From: a virus
Virus record (IMG/VR): IMGVR_UViG_3300010430_000179
Coordinates: 1 to 39,909 of that record
Direction: 5' to 3' (one strand)
DNA: 39,909 bases
The notes under the pieces were generated by a model. It worked only from the letters and a program-made list of their open reading frames with translations, was not told the origin of the DNA and made no database searches. Below are positions 24,590-33,912 of this stretch, in pieces (the first letter of the stretch is position 1; the number at the start of each line of letters is the position of its first letter). The position numbers were made by a program, and so were the translations under genes.

Positions 24590-25057
24590 ATGACAACCGT
24601 TTTATATCGTATCAGCTCAGGGGAAGTAATTGGAATCTCTCCAAAAAATAAGTTATGGGAAGAGGTCAACCAGAATCAATTTGCCGTTTTGACCAATCCC
24701 ACTTTTCTCGATGGCGAGCAAAATCATAATCCAGATAATCCCAAACGGCGGGAGTATGGATATCAAAAAATTGCTGTGCCAGATTTCCAAGAAGTGCGAA
24801 ATGCCACAGAGACGGAAATTAAAATATTCGTCAATGCTGAAACGATTGATATCGATGTGATGGATAAGGTATTCGCACGGGTCTTTATGAACGACCATCC
24901 GAGATTCAAAAAATTGATGAAGGCAGTCGTTGTCATTTTGGTCGAAGAATTGAATCAAATTCGGACCGAAATGGGGCTGCAGAAACTCGACCCTTATGAA
25001 GTCAGAAAACAAATCAAAGGCAGAATTAAGTCAGACTTTGAATCTTTAGAAGAATAA
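24590..25057 (+). CDS. Conserved fibre-associated protein
   Basis: 155 residues. The pattern TTVLYRISSGEVIGISPKN, RREYGYQKIAVPDFQEVRNATETEIKIF, then HPRFKKLMKAVVVILVEELNQIRTE occurs in phage proteins next to fibre genes. Function unknown; the helical second half could bind a partner. Located between collar fibre copy 2 and the giant fibre operon. Confidence 0.6.
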   Translation: MTTVLYRISSGEVIGISPKNKLWEEVNQNQFAVLTNPTFLDGEQNHNPDNPKRREYGYQKIAVPDFQEVRNATETEIKIFVNAETIDIDVMDKVFARVFMNDHPRFKKLMKAVVVILVEELNQIRTEMGLQKLDPYEVRKQIKGRIKSDFESLEE

Positions 25058-25060
25058 AAA

Positions 25061-25480
25061 ATGAGCATTTTAAATCTCAGTTATCCTGTAAGGGAAATCA
25101 TGCTGTGCACGGTATCCGGCGCAGTGGTGGATACCGATAAGCGGAAATTCGTTGGCGACATCGTTGCGGTGCGTCAACCGGATATAGGCGCAGGTTTGCG
25201 CGAACTCAAACGATATCTTTGGTTAAGAGTTGAGGGGTTAGAAGAGAGTGACTGGGGATTATTAGAAGCAGAAACCGATTTTGAAAAAAGACGGTTTTGT
25301 ATACATCTCGAAAGATTAAAACAATTCAATAGCAATTTCGACCCACAGAAAGCAGCAGACCCGGATATAATTTATCAGCCATTTTTGCCGGTTGATGATG
25401 ACGGTCTCTTTGTTTTCGACTCAAATCCTATCAATGTTCTTGGTTTAATTTATGATAAGGAATTTGGGATTTACCTCTAA
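25061..25480 (+). CDS. Unknown protein upstream of giant fibre
   Basis: 139 residues. It contains VREIMLCTVSGAVVDTDKRKFVGDIVAVRQPDIGAG, a mixed strand/helix middle and a PFLPVDDDGLFVFDSNPINVLGLIYDKEFGIYL end. No family recognised. The stop overlaps the start of the giant fibre (TAATG), suggesting tight coupling, possibly an adaptor or chaperone for it. Confidence 0.55.
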   Translation: MSILNLSYPVREIMLCTVSGAVVDTDKRKFVGDIVAVRQPDIGAGLRELKRYLWLRVEGLEESDWGLLEAETDFEKRRFCIHLERLKQFNSNFDPQKAADPDIIYQPFLPVDDDGLFVFDSNPINVLGLIYDKEFGIYL

Positions 25481-28400
25481 TGGCAATTTCACAAATAAAT
25501 CAATCTGACTCGACTTTTCCAGAAGACGGGCTCACTGATACTTTAGTTCATACCGTTGGTTCAGGTACAGACCGGCTTTTAATCGTATTAGTCGGTTGGA
25601 ATTCCTCTGGTTCTCATAGGCCGGTCACTGGCGTTGTTTGGGACCCAACCGGGGCGAATGAAGCTTTATCTTTGGTCGAAGGGATAAATTCTGAGGATGA
25701 TGCGGCATGTGCAACCTATATTTTAGCTGCTCCAACAGTCGGTGCGAGCAAAGATATCGTGGTCACATGGGATTCGGCTCCTGCCGGCCCGAAATCAATA
25801 ATCGCTTTTACACTCACCGGCGTTGACCAATCTTCCCCTATTGCAGATATCGGCAGTGTTGCTGACCAGTCTGTCGATACTTTACAAACGACAATATCTA
25901 CTTTATCTGGTGATTATGTTGTATGTCATGCCAATCAGGAACTTGGCTCAACGAACAATTTTGACTGGACAAATTCTACCATTACCATCACGGAAGTCCA
26001 GGATGAAACGGAAGATTCTGGTTCACCGGAAAGTCATTTCGGCGGCGGATATGGTTCAGCATCTTCGACTTCGGTCACGGTTCAAGTTGATGCCAATGAT
26101 GCCGACCATATGACAATGCAGGCCGTTGCCATTGCTCCAACCGGAACAGGCGGCTGTCGAGTTAGTGGAGAAGGTTCTTGCAGGCGAACAGCCACAAATG
26201 AAAATGTTAGCACATTTGGTGCGGCAGGTCAAGGCCGAGATTATACCACTTTATCTGGATGGGAAACGGATACTGACATAAATCTGGTTTCGGCGGCTCA
26301 GTCGGAAGTTCTGGAACTTTATGACGACCAGGCCATATTTGATGATGGAATCGGCGTTGCAGGGGCAACCACAAACGCATCTTATTTCCGTATTATGCGT
26401 CCGGCTGATGGCGAAGGCCATGATGGGACTCCAAATAATGGTGTTCATATCCAAAGGGCTTCTGCGGATTCATCAACCATCGATGTCGATGAAGATTATT
26501 TCCAAGCTCAAGATTTAATTGTATCCCATAATCGTCCCGCATCATCCACTCAAACTTTATGTATACGGTCAGAAGATGCCGGTGATTTTAGGAAGTGGAT
26601 CGGTATAATTGTTGCATTCACCGATAACTCTCCCGGCACGGCCAGAGGAATATCACTTCGTGGTGATGTCGATATCGTTATAAATTCATTATGTAATGAC
26701 GTTGAAGGATATGCATTTGATTCACAGGCCGGTTCCGGCACAAAGAATTATTTCCTGAATTGCGTTGCGGCAAATGGTGGTGGCGATGGATTTAGAGTTT
26801 CAGGCGGCGTGACAAATGGCGTCATTGCAATTAACTGCATTGGATATGGTAATGCCGGAGAGGATTTCCAAGACCCGTCCGCTGAAACGGAATGGGATTT
26901 AACAAATTCATCCCATAATGCATCTGAAGATGCAACGGCGGCGGATTTTACAAGCGGCCGCGGGTCACAGACCTTTACCTTTGTCGATGCCGGAAATGAC
27001 GACTTTCATTTAAGTGAATCAGATGCCGGTGCGAGAAATTACGGAAAAGATTTATCCGAGCAAGACCCATTTTGCTTTAACGATGATATTGATGGGGATA
27101 TTTATGGTGCGGACAGCGGCTCTTGGGATATCGGTTTTGATGAACCGGACGTGGCCACTGACCGAGAATTTACCTCAACCGCAAATATCGTCCATAGCAC
27201 ATCTTCAGACGGGAATGCAACCAGAGAATTTGCCTCTGCGCCGACCATAACTCATTCAATCACTTCTGATGGCGACCAAGACCCGTGGGGACTGGCCGAT
27301 TCACTCAGCGTGGTTGTTGGTGCAAATCAGACCGGAGACGTTGAGGATACTTGGATTGATGATGAAGCAGCGGTTTGTTGGGATGAAGAGACCGGTTCTC
27401 CGGGTTTAGACGTCCGATTTACATTTGGCCTGATTCCGCCGAGCTTTGACGTGGACGGGGCAATTATGTCCGTTTATGTGGCACATTCCTATGATGGGAA
27501 TCCGGCACATCTCATCAAATTACAAGTATGGAATTATGATTTAGCGCAGTGGGATGATGTCACAAATAATTCCACTGATTTTCCAACCACTGCCGGAATT
27601 AGCTCAGTTGAAACTTTTATTTTAGGGGATGGTGATAACTGGCCGGTTGCAAATGGCGGACTGGATGAATATGTTTCGTCCGGCCGGGAACTGCAATTAA
27701 GATTTGACCACTTATCAAGTGGAAATATAAATCATGCTTTTTGCGTTGAATACCTAAAATTGGACGCCGGGCATTTTCACTCATCAACGAGTATTGTCCA
27801 CTCGATTACATCGGACGCCAATGCTCAGCGGGAATTCGCCTCTGCGCCGACCATAACCCATGTAATCAGCTCCGATGTCAATGCTCAGCGGGAATTTGCA
27901 TCGCAGGCTGATATTGTCTTCGATATTTCATCGGATATATTTAAATCCGCTTTATTTGTATCGCAGGCGGACATCGTATTTGATGCCACGGCGGACATAA
28001 ATGCAACCAGAGAATTCGCATCGCAGGCGGATATTGTCCACGATATCGTTTCGGATGCCAATACCGAGAGAGAATTTGCGGCTCAAGGCGGGATATGGAC
28101 GATAACCCATTCAATCAGCTCCGATATTCACGTTACGAGAGAATTTGCATCGCAGGCCGATATTGTTTTCGCAACCAATACTCCGGCCATTGCTGCCGAG
28201 CGAGAATTTGCATCTGCTCCGGCCATCGTATTTGATACCGAATCTGACGGCCAAGCTGACCGGATTTTTGCATCGCAGGCGGACATCGTATTTGATATCA
28301 ATGCCGATATCAATGCAACCAGAGAATTTGCATCCACGGCAGGCATAGTTTTTGCAACCAATACGCCAGAAATTTTTACCGAGCGACAATTCGCCTCTGC

Positions 28401-31155
28401 ACCGAGCATTGTTTTTGCCACTTCATCCGATATTTTTACCGAAAGGGAACTGGCATCCACGGCGGATATCGTTTTCTCGATGGATTCACTTGGGCGGCGG
28501 AATATTTGGTTGACATCGCAGGCCGATATTGTTTTTGCAATCAGCTCAGATATTCAGGTTGTTTCCGATTTTGACGTGACCGCCAATGTGGTCTTTGATA
28601 TAACTTCCGATATTTTTACGACACGGGAATTCACCACAACTGCGGATTTGGTATTTAGCCTGACTTCGGATATAGAAAAATCTGCTTTATTTGTATCACA
28701 GGCCGATGTGGTATTTGCAACCACCTCAGATGCCAATGCTCAGCGGGAATTCGCCTCTGCGCCGACCATTTCATGGGATGCTCAGTCGGGCGGCTTATCA
28801 ACTGAGAGAGAATTCGCATCGCAGGCGGACATCGTATTTGATGCCACTTCTGACATCGAAGCCGAGCGACAATTTACATCGCAGGCCGATATTGTATTTG
28901 ATACCGCATCTGATATTCAAACTGAGCGACAATTCGTATCCACGGCAGGCATAGTTTTTGCAAGCACGTCCCATATCCAGGCCGAAAGAGAATTCGCTTC
29001 GCAGGCGGACGTGGTCTTTGATACCGCTTCCGATATAAGCACAGCACGGGAATTCACATCGCAGGCCGATATAGTTTTCGATATTTCATCGGATATTTTA
29101 TACACTGCCGACTTTGATGTATCACCGAGCATCGTTTTTGCAACAAATAATCCGGACCCACAGGCGGAACGGGAATTTTCCGTCAATCCGAGCATCGTTT
29201 TTGCATTAACTTCCGATATCACGCACGAGCATAATTATTCGGCACAGGCCGATATTGTTTTTGCAACCGTTTCTGATATCAACCAGACGATGGATTTTGC
29301 ATCCACTGCGGCCATTGTTTTTGATATAACCTGCGGCCCGACTGCTTTAGACCACGGCCATTTCTTTCATGTGGAACCGGACATAGTATTTGCCACGAGT
29401 TCCGATATTAATCGGGAATATCAATTTGCATCGCAGGCGGATATTGTTTTTGATACCGTTTCTGACGGCAATCAAAGCATGATATTTGCGGTGCAGGCCG
29501 ATATTGTCCACGATATTGTTTCGGATGCCAATGCCGTGCGAGAATTTGAACCCGGCACTCATATTCAAACTGATATCACTTCCGATGTCAATGCTCAGCG
29601 GGAATTTGCATCGCAGGCGGATATTGTCTTTGATTTGGTATCGGATGTCAATGCCGAGCGACAATTTATTCTATTTCCGCCACCTGATATTGAATTTATA
29701 ACTCCAAAACCTGCGGGGCAGGCCGAGCGACAATTTGCATCGCAGGCGGATATTGTTTTCGCAACAGAATCGGATATTAAGCGGGGATATTTCTTTACAT
29801 CATCGCCGAGCATCAATTTTGTAACAAATAATCCGGCCATCTCCACTGAGCGACAATTTGCATCGCAGGCCGATATCGTATGGGACATAAACGATATTGA
29901 CCACAAATTGCAAAACACTTTCCTGATTCAGCCTTCGATTATTTGGGATATTACCGACCCAGTCATTGAAGTCGAGCGACATTTTAGCTCTCAGGCCGAT
30001 ATTGTCTTTGATATATCTGACCCCGAGATTGACCATGCACATCTGTTTTCCTGTAACCCAGGAATAGCTTTTACGATGCGGTCTTTGATGCGGACAAATA
30101 CAGAGTTTATTGTCCGGCCAGATATTTTCTTTGAAACCAATAATCCGGTTATTTCGACTGGTGGCACTCCGCGGCTTTTTGCATCGCAGGCCGATATTGT
30201 ATTTAATACCGAATCATTACTCATCGGGGCAACAAGGCTCTTTCAGTCGCAGGCGGATATCGTTTTCGACATCTCTGACCCCGAAATTAATAAAGAAAAC
30301 CGCTTTGAGGTGCAACCGGACATCGTATTTGATATTGAAACGGACATCCGGACCGTCCGGACATTTGCATCGCAGGCGGATATCGTATGGGATATCTCCG
30401 ACCCCGACCCCGCAACCGAGCGAGAATTCGCCACTGGGCCGGCAGTCGTATTTGATATCCAATCAGCCGGTGCCAATACTGAGCGAGAATTTGCATCACA
30501 ATCCGATATTGTTTTCGCAACCACTTCCGATGCCGAAGCCGAGCGCGAGTTTACGGTACAGGGAGACGTGGTTTTTGATACCACATCGCATATAACAACC
30601 GATAGAAATTTTGCTTCCCAAGCAGATATTGTTTTCGATACCGAGTCTCAGATTAATTTAGAGAGGCTTTTTACGGTGCAGAGCGATGTGGTATTTAATG
30701 CTCTGGCCGGTATAATCCGACAGGAACGGCAATTTGCCACTCAGTCGGATATCGTTTTCAGCACAGAATCGTTATTAAAACAAATATATAATTTTGCTTC
30801 AACCTCATTAATTGAGTGGGAAATTCCGGCCAGTCCGGTAAATATGTTCAAGACCAACTTATTTCAAAGCCATCCGCTTATTGTCTTTGAAATGATGGCT
30901 CAGATAAATACTGAGCGACTGTTTGCAAGCACGGTTACATCAAATAATTCCAATATTGGAATTTTATGGCGAACAACAAATCCGGACCTGAAATTAACTC
31001 GACTTCCGGTCCTTAGAAACTTCGCCTCAACGGTAAATATAATTGTAAACGTAAACAGCTTGAATATTTTGAATATGAGTTTAGACGACTTATTTCCATC
31101 AACGGCTAAGTCGCTAACTCCGAAGCAAACGACCACGTTGATAGGAATTAATTAA
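25480..31155 (+). CDS. Giant modular fibre with about 55 twenty-residue repeats
   Basis: 1,891 residues. Modules in order: residues about 1-218, a surface-protein-like beta domain (DRLLIVLVGWNSSG, ATYILAAPTVGASKDIVVTW); about 225-555, a right-handed beta-helix-like region (VDIVINSLCNDVEGYAF, GDGFRVSGGVTNGVIAINCIGYGNAG); about 562-600, two repeat units; about 600-765, an inserted beta domain; about 765-1865, over fifty tandem units of consensus REFASQADIVFDISSDI plus three residues. The end lacks an obvious collar or lectin domain. Family knowledge: such repeats usually make trimeric fibre shafts. The target and the exact site on the virion are unknown. Confidence 0.75.
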   Translation: MAISQINQSDSTFPEDGLTDTLVHTVGSGTDRLLIVLVGWNSSGSHRPVTGVVWDPTGANEALSLVEGINSEDDAACATYILAAPTVGASKDIVVTWDSAPAGPKSIIAFTLTGVDQSSPIADIGSVADQSVDTLQTTISTLSGDYVVCHANQELGSTNNFDWTNSTITITEVQDETEDSGSPESHFGGGYGSASSTSVTVQVDANDADHMTMQAVAIAPTGTGGCRVSGEGSCRRTATNENVSTFGAAGQGRDYTTLSGWETDTDINLVSAAQSEVLELYDDQAIFDDGIGVAGATTNASYFRIMRPADGEGHDGTPNNGVHIQRASADSSTIDVDEDYFQAQDLIVSHNRPASSTQTLCIRSEDAGDFRKWIGIIVAFTDNSPGTARGISLRGDVDIVINSLCNDVEGYAFDSQAGSGTKNYFLNCVAANGGGDGFRVSGGVTNGVIAINCIGYGNAGEDFQDPSAETEWDLTNSSHNASEDATAADFTSGRGSQTFTFVDAGNDDFHLSESDAGARNYGKDLSEQDPFCFNDDIDGDIYGADSGSWDIGFDEPDVATDREFTSTANIVHSTSSDGNATREFASAPTITHSITSDGDQDPWGLADSLSVVVGANQTGDVEDTWIDDEAAVCWDEETGSPGLDVRFTFGLIPPSFDVDGAIMSVYVAHSYDGNPAHLIKLQVWNYDLAQWDDVTNNSTDFPTTAGISSVETFILGDGDNWPVANGGLDEYVSSGRELQLRFDHLSSGNINHAFCVEYLKLDAGHFHSSTSIVHSITSDANAQREFASAPTITHVISSDVNAQREFASQADIVFDISSDIFKSALFVSQADIVFDATADINATREFASQADIVHDIVSDANTEREFAAQGGIWTITHSISSDIHVTREFASQADIVFATNTPAIAAEREFASAPAIVFDTESDGQADRIFASQADIVFDINADINATREFASTAGIVFATNTPEIFTERQFASAPSIVFATSSDIFTERELASTADIVFSMDSLGRRNIWLTSQADIVFAISSDIQVVSDFDVTANVVFDITSDIFTTREFTTTADLVFSLTSDIEKSALFVSQADVVFATTSDANAQREFASAPTISWDAQSGGLSTEREFASQADIVFDATSDIEAERQFTSQADIVFDTASDIQTERQFVSTAGIVFASTSHIQAEREFASQADVVFDTASDISTAREFTSQADIVFDISSDILYTADFDVSPSIVFATNNPDPQAEREFSVNPSIVFALTSDITHEHNYSAQADIVFATVSDINQTMDFASTAAIVFDITCGPTALDHGHFFHVEPDIVFATSSDINREYQFASQADIVFDTVSDGNQSMIFAVQADIVHDIVSDANAVREFEPGTHIQTDITSDVNAQREFASQADIVFDLVSDVNAERQFILFPPPDIEFITPKPAGQAERQFASQADIVFATESDIKRGYFFTSSPSINFVTNNPAISTERQFASQADIVWDINDIDHKLQNTFLIQPSIIWDITDPVIEVERHFSSQADIVFDISDPEIDHAHLFSCNPGIAFTMRSLMRTNTEFIVRPDIFFETNNPVISTGGTPRLFASQADIVFNTESLLIGATRLFQSQADIVFDISDPEINKENRFEVQPDIVFDIETDIRTVRTFASQADIVWDISDPDPATEREFATGPAVVFDIQSAGANTEREFASQSDIVFATTSDAEAEREFTVQGDVVFDTTSHITTDRNFASQADIVFDTESQINLERLFTVQSDVVFNALAGIIRQERQFATQSDIVFSTESLLKQIYNFASTSLIEWEIPASPVNMFKTNLFQSHPLIVFEMMAQINTERLFASTVTSNNSNIGILWRTTNPDLKLTRLPVLRNFASTVNIIVNVNSLNILNMSLDDLFPSTAKSLTPKQTTTLIGIN
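27157..31062 (+). repeat. About 60-bp tandem coding repeat array
   Basis: Imperfect tandem units averaging 60 bases (20 codons), interrupted once at about 27280-27770. The best-conserved codons spell FASQADIVF. Individual units differ by synonymous as well as amino-acid changes, and some are 21-24 codons long. Within the giant fibre gene. Confidence 0.85.
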
Positions 31156-31169
31156 AAAGGAGAAAAAAC

Positions 31170-31955
31170 ATGGGAAGCATTACAAATTTATTGGAAGATG
31201 CATTATTGGACCACGTTCTCGAGAATACTGCATATGTCCCGGCCGCGACATTATACATGTCCCTGCATACGGTAGATCCCGGTGAAACCGGCTCAGTTGC
31301 AAATGAGGTGTCCGGTAACGGATACGCCAGAACAGCCATCGCATTTTCTGCTGCCGCAACCAGACAGGTTATCCAAAACGGTCAGGTTACATTCCCACAG
31401 GTTATCACAGCACCTTGGGGAACCGTGACCCATTTTGGTATTCATACCGCTTCAACCGGTGCCGGAAATATGATAGGATACGGCACATTTGACAACTCGA
31501 TTATCACCGAAGTCGGTAATGTGCCTTTTGTCCCCGATTTGGAGACCGTCATTTCCATCAATACAGGCGGTGCGTCCAATTATCTGGCCTTGGCACTCTT
31601 GGATTTTGCCTTCAGGAATCAGGCCTTCACACAGCCGGACATTCACGTTGCAATGGCCACAGCCACCATCGGCGACTCCGATACAGGCTCGACCATCACG
31701 GAACCGGGCGGCAATTATGCCAGAGTCAACTTTCCGACATGGAATGCTGCTTCAGGCGGTCAGGCCGACAACGGCGCAGATATCACATTTCCGACCCCGT
31801 CAATTGACTGGGCAACCGTGACATATTCTGCTCTGCTTGATGCCGCGACCGTGGGCAACCTGTTAATTTACGCCACGGCAACACCGAATCAGGCACCGAA
31901 AACCGGCGACCCTGTGAAGATACCGTCAGGCGATTATATCGTAACAATGGATTAA
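31170..31955 (+). CDS. Abundant decoration/head-fibre-type protein, duplicated domain
   Basis: 261 residues built from two similar halves. Half one: NLLEDALLDHVLENTAYVPAATLYMSLHT ... NGYARTAIAFSAAA ... WGTVTHFGIHTASTGAGNMIGYG. Half two: YLALALLDFAFRNQAFTQPDIHVAMATA ... GNYARVNFPTWNAA ... WATVTYSALLDAATVGNLLIYA. This module is known from phage capsid-fibre or decoration-like structural proteins. Codons are biased like those of the capsid gene, so I infer high expression. Position after the giant fibre leaves a tail role open. Confidence 0.6.
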   Translation: MGSITNLLEDALLDHVLENTAYVPAATLYMSLHTVDPGETGSVANEVSGNGYARTAIAFSAAATRQVIQNGQVTFPQVITAPWGTVTHFGIHTASTGAGNMIGYGTFDNSIITEVGNVPFVPDLETVISINTGGASNYLALALLDFAFRNQAFTQPDIHVAMATATIGDSDTGSTITEPGGNYARVNFPTWNAASGGQADNGADITFPTPSIDWATVTYSALLDAATVGNLLIYATATPNQAPKTGDPVKIPSGDYIVTMD

Positions 31956-31989
31956 TACCTAACTTTTAACGGGAAGGTATCAATCCAAA

Positions 31990-32343
31990 ATGACGAGATT
32001 AACAGAAAATATCTATGTTGGGCGTGATAATATAAACACTTTGGAATTTCGGGTTAATGGGATTTTGACCCCGCTTAACCCGATTTCCAAGGTCGACTTG
32101 GTTATCCCTTGTCTTGATATCACGATATCCGATGAAGTTCCAACCGAATTTCCGCTTAAATGGATTCAAACTCCAGACGAGATAGGTGTATTTAAATTCC
32201 AAGTTGGGTATACTCTATCAAATCAGCCTTATGTCGAAAAACTTGTAAATGGAATCCATAAATCGGCGTTGTATATTTATGGTTCCGGCTCAGCGAACGG
32301 GAGACATTGGGCCACCTTTTGGTTGGACGTTGATATACTATGA
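31990..32343 (+). CDS. Small beta-rich virion-type protein
   Basis: 117 residues: TENIYVGRDNINTLEFRVNGILTPLNPISKVDLVIP, then GVFKFQVGYTLSNQPYV and HWATFWLDVDIL. It looks like a single Ig-like or jelly-roll beta domain. No specific family recognised. AACGGGAAGG precedes the start at a distance; it lies directly after the decoration-type gene. Confidence 0.55.
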   Translation: MTRLTENIYVGRDNINTLEFRVNGILTPLNPISKVDLVIPCLDITISDEVPTEFPLKWIQTPDEIGVFKFQVGYTLSNQPYVEKLVNGIHKSALYIYGSGSANGRHWATFWLDVDIL

Positions 32344-32356
32344 TAAAAGAGGTCAC

Positions 32357-32641
32357 ATGAAAACTTTTGTTCAAATATTGAAAGAGGCATCCGGCAAAGA
32401 TTCGGATTATGTTCAGCGTGGGTTAGAAGACCTTATTGATGATTTTAAACGGGTAAAAGAAGAAAAGCACATGGTCCCGATATTGCAATGGGTCAAAGAC
32501 CGGCTTAACCAATCTTTTCCCGATGGAGACGTGACCGATGCCGATATCACCGACCTTCTTTCTGAACCCGGCGCACGTTCTGCTTTGAAAAAATCCAAAA
32601 TGAGCAAATCGGAAGTCGCTGATATGGTTTTAAATTTTTAA
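32357..32641 (+). CDS. Capsid-tagged small protein
   Basis: 94 residues from the ATG at 32357; AGAGG upstream and the tag MKTFVQILKEASGKD support this start over a longer frame from 32249. L-K-E at 8-10 is a gp21-type cleavage site. The body is helical (VQRGLEDLIDDFKRVKEEKHMVPILQWVKDRL, then KSKMSKSEVADMVLNF). Probable packaged internal protein; body function unknown. Confidence 0.65.
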   Translation: MKTFVQILKEASGKDSDYVQRGLEDLIDDFKRVKEEKHMVPILQWVKDRLNQSFPDGDVTDADITDLLSEPGARSALKKSKMSKSEVADMVLNF

Positions 32642-32650
32642 GAGGTAAAA

Positions 32651-32896
32651 ATGAAAACTTTCATCGAAATTTTAAAAGAGGGTGCGAGCGAAGATACCGA
32701 CCTTGAGTTTGTCGCCGACCAGTTTGTAAACGTTGAAAATTCAACGGATAAAGAAATGATTGACCATTTGACGGCAGAGACCGGTCTCGATAAAAAGGTC
32801 ATTACAAAAATGGTCAAAAAAGAGCGAACAAATTTTATGAATAAACCATTGGCGTCCGTGGACTCACAGGTAAAAATACTCAGAAAATATTTATAA
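32651..32896 (+). CDS. Capsid-tagged small protein
   Basis: 81 residues starting MKTFIEILKEGASED, with the L-K-E cleavage motif at 8-10. The body (DLEFVADQFVNVENSTDKEMIDHLTAETGLDKKVITKMVKKERT) is helical. The gene directly follows another tagged gene with similar layout; the bodies do not obviously resemble each other. Probable internal head protein. Confidence 0.65.
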   Translation: MKTFIEILKEGASEDTDLEFVADQFVNVENSTDKEMIDHLTAETGLDKKVITKMVKKERTNFMNKPLASVDSQVKILRKYL

Positions 32897-32910
32897 GGGA
32901 GACTGAAATT

Positions 32911-33300
32911 ATGTTACAGGGACCATTTTCAAGCTATGTATCAGGCTTTTTTATCAAATGCCTGGAAAATTTGGCATCCGCCAAGATGTGGATGTTTTTG
33001 CTGCCGTTCATTGTATCCACGGCTTTCATGGGAGTGTTTTTGGGCTCTTCTCTATATTACGTTAAAACGAGTCTCCTTGCGGCAGGGATAACGCCAGAAC
33101 AAATGGATATGATTATCGGACGACTGGCGATTGTCGGCGATGTTTTTATCGCCTGGTGCACGTTTAACGTGTCACTGGCATCGGTTATCATCGCAGTGCG
33201 GGAGATTTTTAAAGTCAAAAAGATTCAGGCTCTGGCCGAAATACCAAAAACCGAAGACGGCAAACAGGCCGCAATTGAAATAAATTTGATTAAAACCTAA
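32911..33300 (+). CDS. Two-span membrane protein (possible holin)
   Basis: 129 residues. Two hydrophobic segments: about 27-50 (MWMFLLPFIVSTAFMGVFLG) and about 72-95 (AIVGDVFIAWCTFNVSLASV), followed by a charged cytoplasmic-looking tail. Size and topology suit a class II-type holin but I recognise no family. Near a candidate spanin at 34723 and a membrane-anchored coil protein at 33572. GGGAG ribosome site. Confidence 0.5.
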   Translation: MLQGPFSSYVSGFFIKCLENLASAKMWMFLLPFIVSTAFMGVFLGSSLYYVKTSLLAAGITPEQMDMIIGRLAIVGDVFIAWCTFNVSLASVIIAVREIFKVKKIQALAEIPKTEDGKQAAIEINLIKT

Positions 33301-33315
33301 AAGGAGCAAGCGAAC

Positions 33316-33555
33316 ATGCGGTATAAAGGGGAAGTCCTTGACGGACTAACATTAGAAGAAGGTGGGCCAGCCCAAATTTTAGTCCCGGCCATAATCGATA
33401 AATCGATAAAAAGCTTGGATAAAGAGAAAAAGGCACTGATTGGTGCCAAAATGGCTCCACCGGAAGTTAGAAAACTCTTAAAAGATGCGGCTTTGAAAAT
33501 CAATGATGCTCAAAAACTTCTCGATATGGCGAAACTGCACAAATCTTGGGGTTAA
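33316..33555 (+). CDS. MRYKGEVL-tagged small protein
   Basis: 79 residues, MRYKGEVLDGLTLEEGG then a helical body (KSIKSLDKEKKALIGAKMAPPEVRKLLKDAALKINDAQKLLDMAK). The first 12 residues are nearly identical to the N terminus of the protein at 34219, also at nucleotide level, while the bodies differ. L-E-E in the tag fits a gp21 cleavage rule. Possible second type of capsid-targeting tag; inferred. Confidence 0.6.
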   Translation: MRYKGEVLDGLTLEEGGPAQILVPAIIDKSIKSLDKEKKALIGAKMAPPEVRKLLKDAALKINDAQKLLDMAKLHKSWG

Positions 33556-33571
33556 ATAAAAGGAGACTGAA

Positions 33572-33910
33572 ATGCAATTATCACCGATGACAATTTTATT
33601 AGGTCTCGTGCCTGTAATCGGCATCGGGGCAGGTTTCTTTTTTCTCGGGCCACTGAAGAATATGTTCAAAAATTTCGGCAAAGAGAAAAAGCATAAAGAG
33701 GCTCAAATCGCCGGAGAGACCAAGATTAAAGAGCTGAGTGGCAAATCCTCAGAGGTGGTCGTGCGGGTTAAAAATTTGGAGAAAGCAGCAACCGATACAA
33801 AACAAAAAATTAAGGCCGAAGTTGAGGCTTCACAGGCGCGAGTGGATGCCATCGTTGCATCCGACCAGACCCTCACCGACTTGGCCACAGATTTCGATAA
33901 GGAGTGGTAA
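33572..33910 (+). CDS. Membrane-anchored coiled-coil protein (possible inner spanin)
   Basis: 112 residues. One hydrophobic segment at about 7-26 (TILLGLVPVIGIGAGFFFLG) followed by a charged alanine/lysine-rich coil (KEAQIAGETKIKEL ... DTKQKIKAEVEASQARVDAIVA). This layout is that of an inner-membrane spanin or other membrane-tethered coil. No sequence match claimed. GGAG start site. Confidence 0.45.
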   Translation: MQLSPMTILLGLVPVIGIGAGFFFLGPLKNMFKNFGKEKKHKEAQIAGETKIKELSGKSSEVVVRVKNLEKAATDTKQKIKAEVEASQARVDAIVASDQTLTDLATDFDKEW

Positions 33911-33912
33911 AA

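Noticed and set aside
27157-31062. CRISPR-like regular repeats
   Set aside because: The 60-base periodicity is one open reading frame with codon-level variation and no constant repeat plus unique spacers.
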